A stretch of 64,000 nucleotides of DNA from Protopterus annectens (taxonomy: Eukaryota; Chordata; Ceratodontiformes; Protopteridae). Shown piece after piece: positions 37,850 through 48,822 of the stretch (positions are counted from its first letter, which is position 1; every line of letters begins with the position of its first letter). The notes beneath the pieces are model-generated. The model was not told the origin of the DNA. It saw nothing but the letters and a program-made list of their open reading frames with translations, and made no database searches. The position numbers and the translations under genes were made by a program. Location of the stretch: positions 1,752,116,916-1,752,180,915 of the forward strand of contig NC_056725.1 of the NCBI RefSeq assembly GCF_019279795.1. The letters are read 5' to 3'.

Positions 37850-38095
37850 AGCTTACAATTTCAAACTGTCAGAACAGTGATTTTTTTCCTAGGGAAAAAA
37901 ATCGCTGTTCCAACAAAAAATAAAAAAAAATACTTTAAACATTACATTAACTGGGCGTCTCCACCTCCCCCACTTAAATATACCAACTCTGAGACCACAC
38001 TACAGTACTGAAAACAGCAAAGTAATGAAGCGGCCAAGCAAATTCTTTTCTAGGGAAAGAATTTGCTTAAAAGCTGCTTCGATATTTTGCCATTT
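37850..38095. mobile_element. Small palindromic element sharing the foldback-MITE core
   Basis: There are two local hairpins. One at 37872-37910 is centred on CCTAGGG with arms GAACAGTGATTTTT and its complement. One at 38036-38069 has arms AAGCAAATTCTT. They flank a core CTTAAATATACC, CTCTGAGACCACACTACAG. The core matches the MITEs at 28.6 kb and 47.55 kb. Confidence 0.65.
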
Positions 38096-38715
38096 CAGGC
38101 TTTTGAGTTTGACCAAGATGCATTTGAAAGAATGCATATTTGATCTTCTAGTAGGGAACCTGTTAAATAACTGTGTGATATAATCTTTTATTGAGGTTTT
38201 ATATATGATACATCCTACTTTACTATGCTTGAATTGCTTGTCATCTATCTTTCATGTAAATATTAATTGCTTATACAATAATTAGACATTTATATTGTAT
38301 TATAATTCTGTCTAATCTACAATAGTAGTATATCTGTTCAAAATAATATAAATATTGCTTATTCCTATTACAAATATTCTCCATATGATAATTCAATTTA
38401 TGGAGCTCAGATGTTCTGGATTGTCAAGGTATGAGTGATAATCTGATGGACTTAAGTTTATCCATCAGATTAGGAATGATTTTCATTCCATGGCTAGTGC
38501 GGATCTTAGTTTTGTTAACATTTATTAATTTAAATGTGTTATTTCACAAAAACATTTTTAGTATGCCTGTCCAAAACATTACTTTAATGGTAAACACTCA
38601 AAGTATAAAACTGAAAATTTCCTTTAAAAGCTCAAACATATGTTTTGTAGTTATCAGAGGAAAATATTTTAATAGTCACAATAAAACAAAAAATACATAG
38701 TATAAATAACCTAAG

Positions 38716-40576
38716 ATGGATTTAACTTTATTATCTTTAAATACCAATGGCTTAAACAACCCTAGCAAGAGATCAAATCTACTGAAATATTTAAAACTGA
38801 ACAAAGCACAAATTGTCTTCCTTCAAGAAACTAATCTCAAAACAAGTGACAATTACAAATGGAATCCTAAGGAATATATTGGTGTAATCCACTTATAGGA
38901 TAAAGACAAAAGGGGTAACAATTTTATGGAAAACAAATGTGATTAACCCAGAAATCATTTATAGGTATGAAGATAAAGAAGGCCTTATGACAATAGTAAT
39001 AGTTATATATTATAACAGAATATAGACCCTAGCCAGTCTATACTGGTTCCCAGGCATTGGAACAGGAACTGTTAAAAAACAATTGAATTTCATCTCCAAT
39101 AATTATAAAGGCAACTTAATATTAGGAGGTGATTTTAACTGTATATCTGATATTTCTGAAACTATAAATAAAAGGCCGCTGCGTACATCTGTTGTATCAA
39201 AAGCTTCAAAGAAGTGGGTAGAATCATTTCATCTTGTAGATACAAATTTAAAGAAGATAAATCTTTGTTGTTTTCCCATCAAGATCACAGATTTGGTACC
39301 CAAACTGGAATAGATAAAATATTTGCTGCCCATGACTTGCACTCTAAAATCATTAATTTCTCAATCACTCCCTCCCCCTTTTCAGACCACAATTCATTGA
39401 TACTAAAACATCAAAATGGGTGCAAACCATTAATCTTTAACTCCAGAATTCCAGCATATATAACTAAAATTAAAGAGTTCAAACCCTGGTTATTATCTGA
39501 ATTACAGTTCTTCTTCGATATTAATTACAACACAAACATAAATAAAATAATGATATGGGACACATTTAAAGCTTACATATATGGTAAAACCCTAACTTGA
39601 TACAAAAATAAAAATCAGAGAATGGGATTCTGAATTATTAGATCTACAGTCCAAACTTTTGTCAGTAAAAGCTGAAAAAATCAAAATCATTTGGAGATGA
39701 AAAATAAAGTGGAAGTATTAAACATAAACAATTAATACAACAAAATTCTAATGCATAAAACTAGTTTCACTTTAGAAAAACTAAAAATTAATACTTTGGC
39801 CACTTCTCACAAATATCTACATAATTTGTCCACAAGAATCAAAACACAATCAATAGCTAATAACATTAAAAGTATCTTCCATGAAAAGAAAGGGAAAAAT
39901 GTCTCGGATATAGGTGGCATTTTTGATGCCTATAAAAATCACTATATGGAACATTTCCAAAAAGAAAATATACATATTGATCAATTAAATCTAGATGAAA
40001 AATATTCTAATATAAAAAAAAACAGAAAAATGAAAACTAGATCTGCAAGCACCCATATTCTACAAAGAAATGTCAGATACAATAAGAGGGTAAAAATAAT
40101 AAAGCTCCAGGTATATGCCATAATTATGGAAATATGTAAACGTTTTCCTTCAAAGATACTATCCCTTTTCCATAAAACACTATTAGAAATTCAGTCACAA
40201 ACTTTAATACCACCCTCTTGGAGATAGTCCTTAATCACACCAATCATAAAGAAAAACAAATCCCTAAACATCTGTGCCTCATATAGATCTTTATCATTAT
40301 TAAATAATGACTATAAGATATTTATGACAATATTAACTAACAGAATGAAAATACCACTATCCAAAACAATAAATAATAATTAAACTGGATTTGTATATCA
40401 CAGACACACACAATATTAAAAGGATAATTTCTCTTATAGATTATGTTAATAAAGAAAATAAAAAAAAACATAATTGGCTTAGATATAGAGAAAGCCTTTG
40501 ATTCCCTAAACTGGGACTATTTATTCAAAATCCTAATGCTGTTTGAATTTCCTGCATCCTTTGTTCTTCTACTAAA

Positions 40577-40639
<63 letters not shown>

Positions 40640-42580
40640 CAAATAATTTAGCATATGTCAAGTTAGGTCCTTTTACATCTAAATCTATACATATAACAAA
40701 AGGCACTAAACAAGGATGTCCCATGCCACCGATTCTATTTGCTCTGGCTATTGAAATATTGGCAGATTCAATTTGTAACAATATAAAAATCAAAGGAATA
40801 GATGTTTATGAACAATACACTTCTAAAGTAATGCTATTTACTGATGACATATTACTAACATTATCTAATACAAAGGAGACATTAGAAGAATTAGATATAT
40901 TAATTGACAAATTTCACATGACTTCAGAACTCCATTTCAACAAATCAAAATCAACATTTTATTTTTAAATAAACCAAAAGAACTGCAAACTAAGGGTGAT
41001 CACATCATAGGGATCAATAATCTGCCTTAAAATATCTAGGAATTGAGTTATGCAAGGATAATAATGAATTAGTCTCAAAACACTACAATAATATCATCAA
41101 TACAATTAAAATTTCTGTGGAAAAAATGGAACAAAATAATATTTGAAGATAGACTACAGTTATTAAAAATGTTTTTACTCTCCAAGATCCTATATATAGC
41201 CTTGGCAATACAACTGTTACCAGAAAAAAATATACTTAAAGAAATAAAGTCATGCCTAGTAAAATGTTTATGGGTTCCCAAAAGAAACAGAATAGCTTTA
41301 ATACATCATATCAGACCATGGAAACAGGGAGGATTAAACTTTCCTGATACAGAAACATATATAAAAGCATCAATATTTAAAACAATCTCATACTGGATAA
41401 GTCCAAATTACTCTGCAAATTGAAAAGAATTATCAACTGTAATATCAATAAATGAGTTTGATTTACAAAAGAAAATTCAACTAACAGATAAAAACAATTT
41501 GCCATGGCAGATATTATGTATTAGTATGCAATATAACATAACTAAACCCACTAAAACTCGTATCATTAATTATTACATTGACTCATTTTAAGAAAATAAT
41601 TAATGCAAATATAGATTTAAAAATCTGGACTGATCTTTTAACACCATTTGTAGTCACAAAGAACTTTCCACATAAAATATATAGAGAAATTATGAATTCC
41701 TGGGAACAGAAAGGATTTGTCTGTTGGCTCCAATGTATCAAAGAACTAAAAGTTTTAGATATGTAAGTAATTAAAACAACATACAAAATTCCACAACAGG
41801 ACTGGCTAACTTTACAGAGTATTATGTCATATTCACAAGATTTAAGTAGTATAATTAACAATTCTTCATTTAAAGAAATACCTAAATTTACAAAATACAT
41901 ATATAAAATCACATACAATGACTTTGACATGGAAAACAGTATTTCAAAATTTTACAAAATATTGATAAAGTATAAAACAACACTCAAAACCTCATATTGG
42001 AAATATATAACAAAAGGACACTCAATACAGTTAACTGAAGATATTAAAACAAATATATTATTATCGATAAAATATACATCCTTTACACAATACTGGAAGT
42101 TTTTTAATTGGAAATGCTTGCACAGAGCATTCTTATCCTCAGACAGAATCAGTAAAATTAGTTCTTCCATAAAAGGAATATGTTGGAGATGTGAGCACGT
42201 ACACAATGCAGATTGAAACCACTTGTTCTTTGATTGTGTTAAAATTAAGCCATTTCAGAATGGTATTAATAACTTTTTACAAGCTTTATTTAATGAATCA
42301 TTTTATTTAACTAAAGTTCTTGTATTATTAAATGTGAATGAAGGTCCTCATTTGACTAGGTCAAACATGTATCTAATATGAACTATACTTGCAATTTCAA
42401 GGAAGTGTATAACAAGAAGATGGAATACAAACACAATACCAACTTTGGAAGACTTCTACAGCCTACTGAAGATCACAGTATTATTGGAAATTAAAATTAA
42501 AGAACTAAGAATTTATCCAAAGCCATTTATCAACAACCCTTGGGAAAAAGTCTTATTGTTGATTGACACTATGCAATAAT
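38716..42580 (+). pseudogene. L1 ORF2: endonuclease, reverse transcriptase, Cys-rich C-terminus; broken
   Basis: Endonuclease: LLSLNTNGLNNPSKRSNLLK, IVFLQETNLK, LILGGDFNCISD and a late FSDHNSLIL. RT: SYRSLSLLNNDYKI, TGFVYHR, block A IIGLDIEKAFDSLNWDYLF, TKGTKQGCPMPPILFALAIE and block C LFTDDILL. In block C the usual Phe-Ala-Asp-Asp is Phe-Thr-Asp-Asp. A (TA)n expansion (40579-40636) sits between block A and TKQGCP. The C-terminal part has WKQGGLNFPDTETYIKAS and a CWRCEH segment followed by an H..FF.C pattern. Stops and shifts at about 38898, 39313, 39600, 40227, 40440, 40968 and 42216 make it non-functional. The clade call (L1) rests on these motifs. Confidence 0.88.
40579..40636. repeat. (TA)n inside the L1 RT gene
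   Basis: About 29 TA units lie where the frame reads LLKNIY in the fingers/palm region. The normal protein has no such insert, so the tract grew from a short ATATAT in the coding sequence. Confidence 0.95.
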
Positions 42581-42742
42581 TGATCAGACACTCTGATAAT
42601 AGATTGGACATACTTATAAAGTGACTGTATACATTAAGATCTGTTATAGTGTCAGGCTAATGTAAATAGTGTACATATTTAAGATGTTATGTATAAATAC
42701 TATGGAATTTATTAAAATGTATTTGAAAAAAAAAATTTGAAT

Positions 42743-42757
42743 GATACATATTCTTTG
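42743..42757. repeat. L1 target-site duplication, right copy
   Basis: Exact copy of 33393-33407, placed just after the A-rich end of the L1. Confidence 0.95.
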
Positions 42758-43300
42758 ACCTCCATCATATATTTCTTCATATAGTCCAGGCAGGTAGCTT
42801 CAGGTTATTTACTGCCAAGTATCATATGTGCATGTCTGGTGCAAGGATTTGAGTACTTGTTTTATGTAGCAAGTCCTGCCTCCCAATAGGCAGCTGGCCA
42901 TGACCCTGTCTTTGCTCAGCCTGTTGAGTGTGCATCAGTGTGTCTCACAATGGAATCTTCTATGACCAGGACATGTAGTTTTGTAGAGGTTTGCCTTATG
43001 GGCTTACAAGATGAGACACTAGGACAACTGACAGATGCTGATTGAGTTGGGTGTATTCAAGGTTGGTGATGTACTTGTTGCTATGTTTGTACCTGAGATG
43101 CCTTTGAGGTTTAGATAGATTACATTTAAGAGCCTTACCATATGTGTAGCTGTGTGTCTGGTCTGTATTGTGTGTGGTGGGGATAGTTTGGTACTGTGTG
43201 TTTCTGGCAACATGTTTGGGATTAGAGTATCTGCATGTGAGAACCTTGCCTCCAGTGTTGTTCTGTAACTACATCTCTCACACATTGTATCAGTTTGCTT
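42758..43300 (-). pseudogene. CR1 ORF1 fragment, proximal half (copy C)
   Basis: The minus strand first encodes CERCSYRTTLEARFSHADTL (about 43280-43220), matching CERCTYIAKMEAKL of copy A. Then comes VLVIEDSIVRHTD (compare LVIGDSIVWHTD; the Gly before the catalytic Asp-Ser is Glu here), VLKSLHQ and CLDYMKKYMMEV. It continues at 33407 downward across the L1. Frameshifts are frequent. It is the most diverged ORF1 in the window. Confidence 0.82.
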
Positions 43301-43683
43301 AAGAATTAGATAGTTGTCATATACATGAGGGAATTGCTACATTGTCTCAGAATGCCCATTTGTACCAAGCTAGCTACGGAGATAGTAGTAAAGTGCATAT
43401 CCATGGCTGCAGATGTTTCTTGCATGATCTACAAGGGGGTATATTGTTGGTTTGCAACTTACTTGCTTGGCTGCTATATGGTAAGGATTTTAGTCAAGAA
43501 GATCTAAACTCATGGGGCAGTGCTCCTCTACAGGTAAACCAGTTGATCAGCATGCAAGTAAGTACTGAAGAAAATTCAGAGGTTGGTTTTATAGGGGAAA
43601 AAAATTAAGATTTTAAGTACCTGTGTCTCACTGCCACACAACTGTGCATAAAGCAGCATCGTGCAAATGCTTTATTTTATGTT

Positions 43684-43875
43684 GTTGTTGTTGTGTCTTT
43701 CGGCTTTTCCTGGTTAGGGGTCGCCACAGCGGAACTTCAGTCCGCTAATGATTGGTAGTTGATTTTTACATGCCGAGTTACCAGCCCTGATGCACAACCT
43801 TCAACGAAGGTACGCCCATTCACGCATGTCTCCACGCAGAAGACGCTCTAGCTGAGAATCGAACCGGACAGTGTC
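43684..43875 (-). mobile_element. tRNA-derived SINE, 5' truncated, minus strand
   Basis: The complement of CGGCTTTTCCTGGTTAGGGG matches the 3' part of the SINE at 24369. It contains the CCAATCATTAG-like and CCTTCGTTGAAGG segments, the CCATTCACGC segment and the B-box-like GGTTCGATTC. The A box is lost. The (CAA)n tail, seen here as GTTGTTGTT, is at the left end. A target duplication is not clear. Confidence 0.85.
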
Positions 43876-44224
43876 TTTTATGTAAACAGAGAAAATCAAC
43901 AAACAAAACAAAATAGCCTTCTGGCCAATCACAACAGCACACTCTTTAAGCCTCTTCAGTGAATCTTAAGCCTAAAGACCAGGCTGTAAAATATGACAAT
44001 ACTTCAAAATATCAAGAACAAGTTCAGTGCAGGAAAGTCAAGTATTTAACTGTCTTGGTTGAGTCTGATTGTAAGGTATTGAAACATAAGGGATTCTCTG
44101 ATATCAGTAATCTTTTCCAACATCCAGAATTTTTTAGTTATGCTCAAGTGAGTTTCAGCAGAGAAGATAAAACTGAGGGCAAGTATTATTGCTACCCTTT
44201 CTATGACCCTCCCTTTTACACACT

Positions 44225-45165
44225 AGTACTGAGCAGCATCTTACCGTCACCCAGAATGATACTGCAGTACAAACAGAAAATGGTTGAATTCAACAATTGG
44301 CTAAGTTTCTGGTGTCATTCTAAGGGGATCCAGTAGCTTAATGCCAAAAAATGCTTCATCATCCCCTTTGGGAAAAACTCAGTTGCCACTAATTACCACA
44401 TCAATGGAAGGAGGAACTGAACACTGAAGGCATTATAAGAGATCTGGGGATATATGTTGACAGCAACCTCTCCTTCGACCACCACATTGCTACTGTGGTC
44501 AGAATGTCCTTCTATGTGGCACATCTCATTATCAAGAGTTTTGCATCCAGGAAGAAAGAGATCATCATTTCTCTCTACTCTTCCCTCATTAAACCAATCA
44601 TAGAGTATAATGCCCTATTTAGCATGTACCTCACTAGACACCTGCAACAGCTTGAGAGGCCACAAAAGTACCTCACAAAGAGGATCCTAGGCCTTAAACA
44701 TATGTCCTATACAGACAGACTCAAAAAAACTCCAGCTATTCACTGTCTACTAAGAGGTGATCTCTGCTTGACTTACAAAGCTATGTCTGACCCAACTCTG
44801 TTAGAAATGCTACATCTAAAGAAATCTCAATCCCTCCACACCACACACTCGGGAGACCTCAAACTCATTATCACAATTAACAGAACATGCTGGTGGGACA
44901 GGTTCATAACCCAGAGATTGCCCATGCTCTGGAATACACTTCCCATACATGTAAAGCAGAGCACCTCACTGGTCCTCTTCAAGAGAGATCTTGATGAGTG
45001 GATGGTAAACAGAAAGTTCACCCCGGGGATCACTCCATTGGCTCTATTTGATAGAGGCATTGGGAACTAACATTGGGCGGCACAATGCCAGGGCACTTCT
45101 AGGCTAGTAAAGGCTCCAGGGCCATTAGCCTTGTACACACATAAGAACCTATGAACCTAGAACCA
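44225..45165 (+). pseudogene. CR1 with large internal deletion (copy D)
   Basis: It opens with ORF1 esterase residues SSILPSPRMILQYKQKMVEF and WCHSKGIQ. At about 44332-44340 it passes straight into the RT palm/thumb of ORF2 (NAKKCFIIPFGKN), skipping about 2.2 kb relative to copy A. The ORF2 C-terminal part (44495-45070) is open for 191 codons: FASRKKEIIISLYSSLIKPI, LQQLERPQKYLTKRILGLKH, RLPMLWNTLPIHVKQST and DEWMVNRKFTPG. The end has GCCATTAGCC and CCTATGAACC. The joint is not GT-AG, so it is a deletion or template jump rather than splicing. The DNA at 43960-44224 is not recognised. Confidence 0.87.
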
Positions 45166-45469
45166 ATCCAATATTTGCCTGTTCATCAATGTATGCAAAC
45201 ACTATCTAGCAGCTAAGTGGATAGTTATAGCAACTGCAAAGAACCTGAATACTACCACTCTTCCTTTTGTTTGTGATGTTATTCTAACATACCATATTTA
45301 CTGTAAAAAATGAACCCCATTTTCTTGGATTTTCATTGCTATGAACATTTTTGTAAATAATCTGACCTGCATGTTCAAAATAACATAGAAAGACTCACCA
45401 AAAATTAGGAAAGCTCTGCAGGCATGAAAACATCCTTAGCAGCATGACCAAAACCACTCTTGCCACTAC

Positions 45470-46010
45470 CTACCTTCACTCATCTCTCTTATACGGTGGA
45501 CCCATCCTAACCATCCTTCCAACTACAGTTAAAAATAAAGCTGGAGGCATGCTATAACAAGGTTGTGAAATTTGCCACCAGTAAACAATACTGCAGCCAC
45601 AGCTGTATTGCCCATAAGGCTTAGTTCAAACTGCCTCACCACTTAGATTGCATACAGCTTATCTCCACACACGACATTATTCACAAAGCTGATGACTGTC
45701 CTGCTTTTACTCCTATTCTTCATTCTTATCACTCTAATAGACTATTTTGATCTAATGCGCAATATCATCTCTGCATATATAAAACCCACAAATCCTCTCT
45801 CCAAAGTCTTTACTCATACTCTGCCACTAAAAATGGAATTCAGTCCCTCTACAAGTTAGATCTACCTCTAAACTCTTCAACTTCAAGCTACTACTAAATG
45901 ACTACTTAAATAAAACCTGTCTCTGCTCCTGCACTACCCAAGGCTGGACTAGTCCCCAGAAGCATAACTTATTCAGTTAGCACCCTAGGCCAGTACTATG
46001 AACCAGAGCC
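45470..46010 (+). pseudogene. LINE ORF2 C-terminal fragment, different family
   Basis: Fragments in shifting frames read LPLYGGPILTILPTTVKNK, YNKVVKFA, IAHKA, IYKTHKSSLQSLYSYSATKN and SLYKLDLPL. They fit the thumb/C-terminal region of CR1/L2-like RTs, where a conserved N..V+ is followed by H and a late W-N-S-L-P-like site. It is strongly decayed and its 5' limit is unclear. Confidence 0.55.
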
Positions 46011-46929
46011 CCACCCAGCTTTTCAAGTGAAGAACAAAAAAAAAAACACTTCACTGTAATAACTCATTAGTGACAAGCTTATTGCAGTTAAATCTATGCA
46101 CCCTACCCTGCCAAAAAAGGATGTTCCTTCTAGTGCCACAACAACCAGGTGGCCAGCTGCATGACACTCCCCCAAACCCCACCCATTCAGGTCCCATTTC
46201 TGTGCCCTGATTCAGCCCTCCTTTAACATATTTATTAAACAAAAACAAACAAAAAAAAAATTTTAAATTGTAGCAAATAGTTGCTGCAGTTTATACTCTG
46301 CCTGCATGGAGCACTACATGGCTCAGGTTTTAGTTAAAAAAAAAAACATTTTATTTTTTTACTTTTAAAATGTAGCAAACTGTTTGCTACAATGGGGGAA
46401 GCAGTTGCCACAGTATAGATCACACACAGTCTACAGCACTCAAATTTGACCGCAAATGTAATACTGACTTTTAAAAGCTGATATTACATTAAAGAGCGAT
46501 TGGGACCAGCTGATTGTACCCCCAACACTTTTCAACCAGGGCAGTTGTTCGATTCACCACACCCTAGATATGCTACTGTTAGTTCATACCTCCTTCCACC
46601 AGAAGCATACTTTGTCTATGTTCAGAGAGAAGGAATTAGTAAAATCTATTTCTTAAACCAATTTCAAATATATTTTGCCTAGGCTATATTATTTACTCAC
46701 CTATGTTCCAAAGAGTGTACTTAAGTGTGTTTAATGTTATCTATATGAACTGCAACTTGGGAATTCCATATCTGTTGACAATTTTTCAGCTTGTTACACC
46801 TGTCCAAATATTTGCAGTATATACATATAGGTTCCCACTGTATGAACTGGAGCTAAATTTTTGCTTCGTTTATATGTCATTCTTCTGCAGTAAGCTTTGT
46901 GTTAACTTTATTTAAATCTAACCTCATTA

Positions 46930-47025
46930 TGTCAATGTGGAGCTTTTCTCCCTGAGCCTCTGCTGAAAATGAGATATCACATTCTGACTTTGCCAGTAAA
47001 TAAATATCAAATAAATAAATACATT
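46930..47025 (+). mobile_element. Dispersed module, copy d
   Basis: GTGGAGCTTTTCTCCCTGAG, CCTCTGCTGAAAATG and TTCTGACTTTGCC, with an AAATAAATAAAT tail. It is close in sequence to the copies at 47.89 and 55.93 kb. Confidence 0.75.
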
Positions 47026-47084
47026 TTTGATTACTAATGTCCTATGATTTTTAAATTTTGTATCATTAGTCAATGTCTCTGATG

Positions 47085-47330
47085 GGTGGCACAGTGGTAC
47101 AGCAGATATCATGGTCATCTTACAGTAAGGGGTTCCCTGGTTCAGTTCTTGTCTAGGGTGCTTTCTGTGTGGAGTCTGTATGTCCTCTGTCCTCCCTGTG
47201 TTTACATGGTTTCTGCTGGATGTTCTGGTTTCCTCCCACATTCCAAAGACATGTAGTAGGTGGTTTGGATACTCCAAATTGACCATAAGTGTGAGCATGC
47301 ATGTGAGTGTGTGGTAAGAAAAAATAGCTA
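47085..47330 (+). mobile_element. tRNA-derived SINE, full head
   Basis: GGTGGCACAGTGGTACAGC resembles an A box and GTTCCCTGGTTCAGTTCT a B box. The body has GTGTGGAGTCTGTATG, TTTCCTCCCACATTCC and AAAGACATG. The tRNA-like head and TGTGTGGA body are shared with the SINE at 24369. The 3' end is different or missing, and I saw no target duplication. Confidence 0.82.
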
Positions 47331-47356
47331 TAGTAGGGCTAGCGGTGTGGGGTCTA

Positions 47357-47710
47357 TATCATATGCTCAAAGTTCCAAAACTTTGAATCATTAAAGGATG
47401 AACTTTAATGATGGAAATCTCTGAAATTTGAACACACATAAAAAAAAAAAAAAGTAAAAACAGTAAAAAGAAAAAATGCTCTATGCAGAGGGGGTAAGCC
47501 CCCCTGCACCCCCCACATGGGGTCTGCGCCACCACACTCCCTGCTACTTAAATATACCAAGTCTGAGATCACATTACAGTGCAGTAAATGGAAATCTTCC
47601 CTTTCCACAATATATAGCGATCTCCATTATATGCTTTGAGGTTTTACAACTTCGATCATTAAAGTTCGTTCTTTACTGATTCGAAGTTGTAAGACTTTGA
47701 TCCTATGATA
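47357..47710. mobile_element. Foldback MITE, about 350 bp
   Basis: Arms at 47357-47416 and 47651-47710 are inverted copies. The inner 36 bp match at 31 positions, including GAACTTTAATGAT. The middle has GGGGGTAAGCCCCCCTGCAC, CCACACTCC and a CTTAAATATACCAAGTCTGA core shared with the other foldback elements. No protein is encoded. Confidence 0.82.
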
Positions 47711-47800
47711 GGAACCCATGGTGTGAACCTTGGCTCTAGATGATTGTCACTGTTGAAGTGACACCCTGAACCCACATGCAAAAACTGGGAAATGGTGTTA

Positions 47801-47839
47801 CGGATGGATGGATGGATGGATGGAAGGATGGATGAATGG
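47801..47839. repeat. (GGAT)n microsatellite
   Basis: About nine GGAT units with AAGG and GAAT interruptions. Confidence 0.9.
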
Positions 47840-47889
47840 CTGAATCAATATCTTTTATGTTAGGCTACCTATGATAATCATGTTCTGTA

Positions 47890-47985
47890 TCTTCTCTCTC
47901 TCAGCCTCTGCTGAAAATGGACGGTCAGCTTAGTCAGACTACCCAGGTTAACAAATGAAAATAAATAAATAAATACATTATGGAC
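47890..47985 (+). mobile_element. Dispersed module, copy e
   Basis: CTTCTCTCTCTCAGCCTCTG, CTGAAAATGGACGG, CAGTCAGACTACCCAGGTTA and AACAAATGAAAATAAATAAA. It follows the GGAT tract. Confidence 0.75.
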
Positions 47986-48291
47986 ATTTCATATTATATT
48001 ATACTTTTTTGTAAAGAATAATGAGATGTTTTATTTTAAGTATTTTTGGTACTAAAATATATTCTTTTATGTATACTTACAATGGATTATTCTAAGGTCT
48101 CCAGTGAGGTTTACTTCCTGTAACAATTTGACCATATTATTTCAACAAGAGTAGATGGAGATTTACAGATCCATGTCTATGCCTAAATCATATGCCATTG
48201 CATATTAGAAAGTACTCTCTTCACTTTGTTGAAGGTTACATCTACTGAAGTTACTACATCTATGGTTCAAGATAAAACATACTAACAAATG

Positions 48292-48307
48292 TTTTTGCAA
48301 ATGAATC
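48292..48307. repeat. Penelope target-site duplication, left copy
   Basis: TTTTTGCAAATGAATC is repeated exactly at 50373-50388. The pair brackets the Penelope-like element. Confidence 0.85.
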
Positions 48308-48390
48308 CAAGGCACCACAGGACCAAGAATCAACCGTAATTCTTTCAAAATCCAACTTTAATTTAAGCACAAAAGCACATTCATGCACAC

Positions 48391-48432
48391 ATTAAAACCA
48401 GTGTTTTCGTTTGAATCACTTCATCAGATGTG
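48391..48432 (-). ncRNA. Hammerhead-ribozyme-like motif of the Penelope element
   Basis: On the minus strand, CACAT (48432-48428) precedes CTGATGA (48427-48421). An 11-nt stem II stretch follows, then CGAAA (48409-48405), a short hairpin-forming ACACTGGT, then TTA and ATGTG (48392-48388). CACAT pairs with ATGTG as stem I, and A-A-C can pair with G-T-T as stem III. The site before ATGTG is UUA, a permitted NUH. Stem II looks decayed, with only about two pairs. Penelope-like elements are known to carry hammerheads. Self-cleavage of this copy is doubtful. Confidence 0.6.
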
Positions 48433-48822
48433 GCTCAGAGAACAATTAATGCCTTTTATAATCCTCTAGGAGGTTAATTATCCAGTAAAAACCATCCAAT
48501 TTAAAACATCATTAATCCTCATGAATATTCATGTTAAAACCTTGCATGCAGAAAAAAACACTACTAACCATAAAATGTTCATAAATATTAAAAAACATGA
48601 TATATATTTTACAAATTTAAAAAATACATTACATGAATTTATAAAACCATAAAATGCTTAAATATCTTGGATAATTTAAGTAACTTAAATAAAACCATTT
48701 GTATTAAAATAAAAGTAATTTTTTAGCACACTCTAGTGGTTAACGTTAAAATTACATTAAAATGTGAAAGAAAGGGAAAAGCATTAAATGCACATGAGCA
48801 GCTAGTACCTTGTTATATAATC

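Larger units (their letters stand above)
33408..42742 (+). mobile_element. Full-length L1-type retrotransposon, about 9.3 kb with extra DNA inside
   Basis: It is bounded by a perfect 15-bp target duplication. The 5' end reads GCGGAGCTTAGATGGCC, close to the start of mammalian L1 5' UTRs. Next come ORF1 (coiled coil and RRM-like), a long non-coding middle, ORF2 (endonuclease, RT, Cys-rich tail) and an A-rich 3' end near 42730. L1s are normally 6-7.5 kb. The surplus lies at about 34.8-38.2 kb, which holds tandem repeats and a foldback element, so later insertions are likely. Both ORFs have many stops. Confidence 0.9.

Noticed and set aside
43959..44230. Coding exon preceding CR1-D
   Set aside because: The frame is open, but its first 85 residues match nothing I know and it merges with the CR1 fragment; probably chance.
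44300..44360. Spliced CR1 transcript reinserted as DNA
   Set aside because: The joint in copy D does not match GT and AG borders when compared with copy A, so splicing does not explain it.
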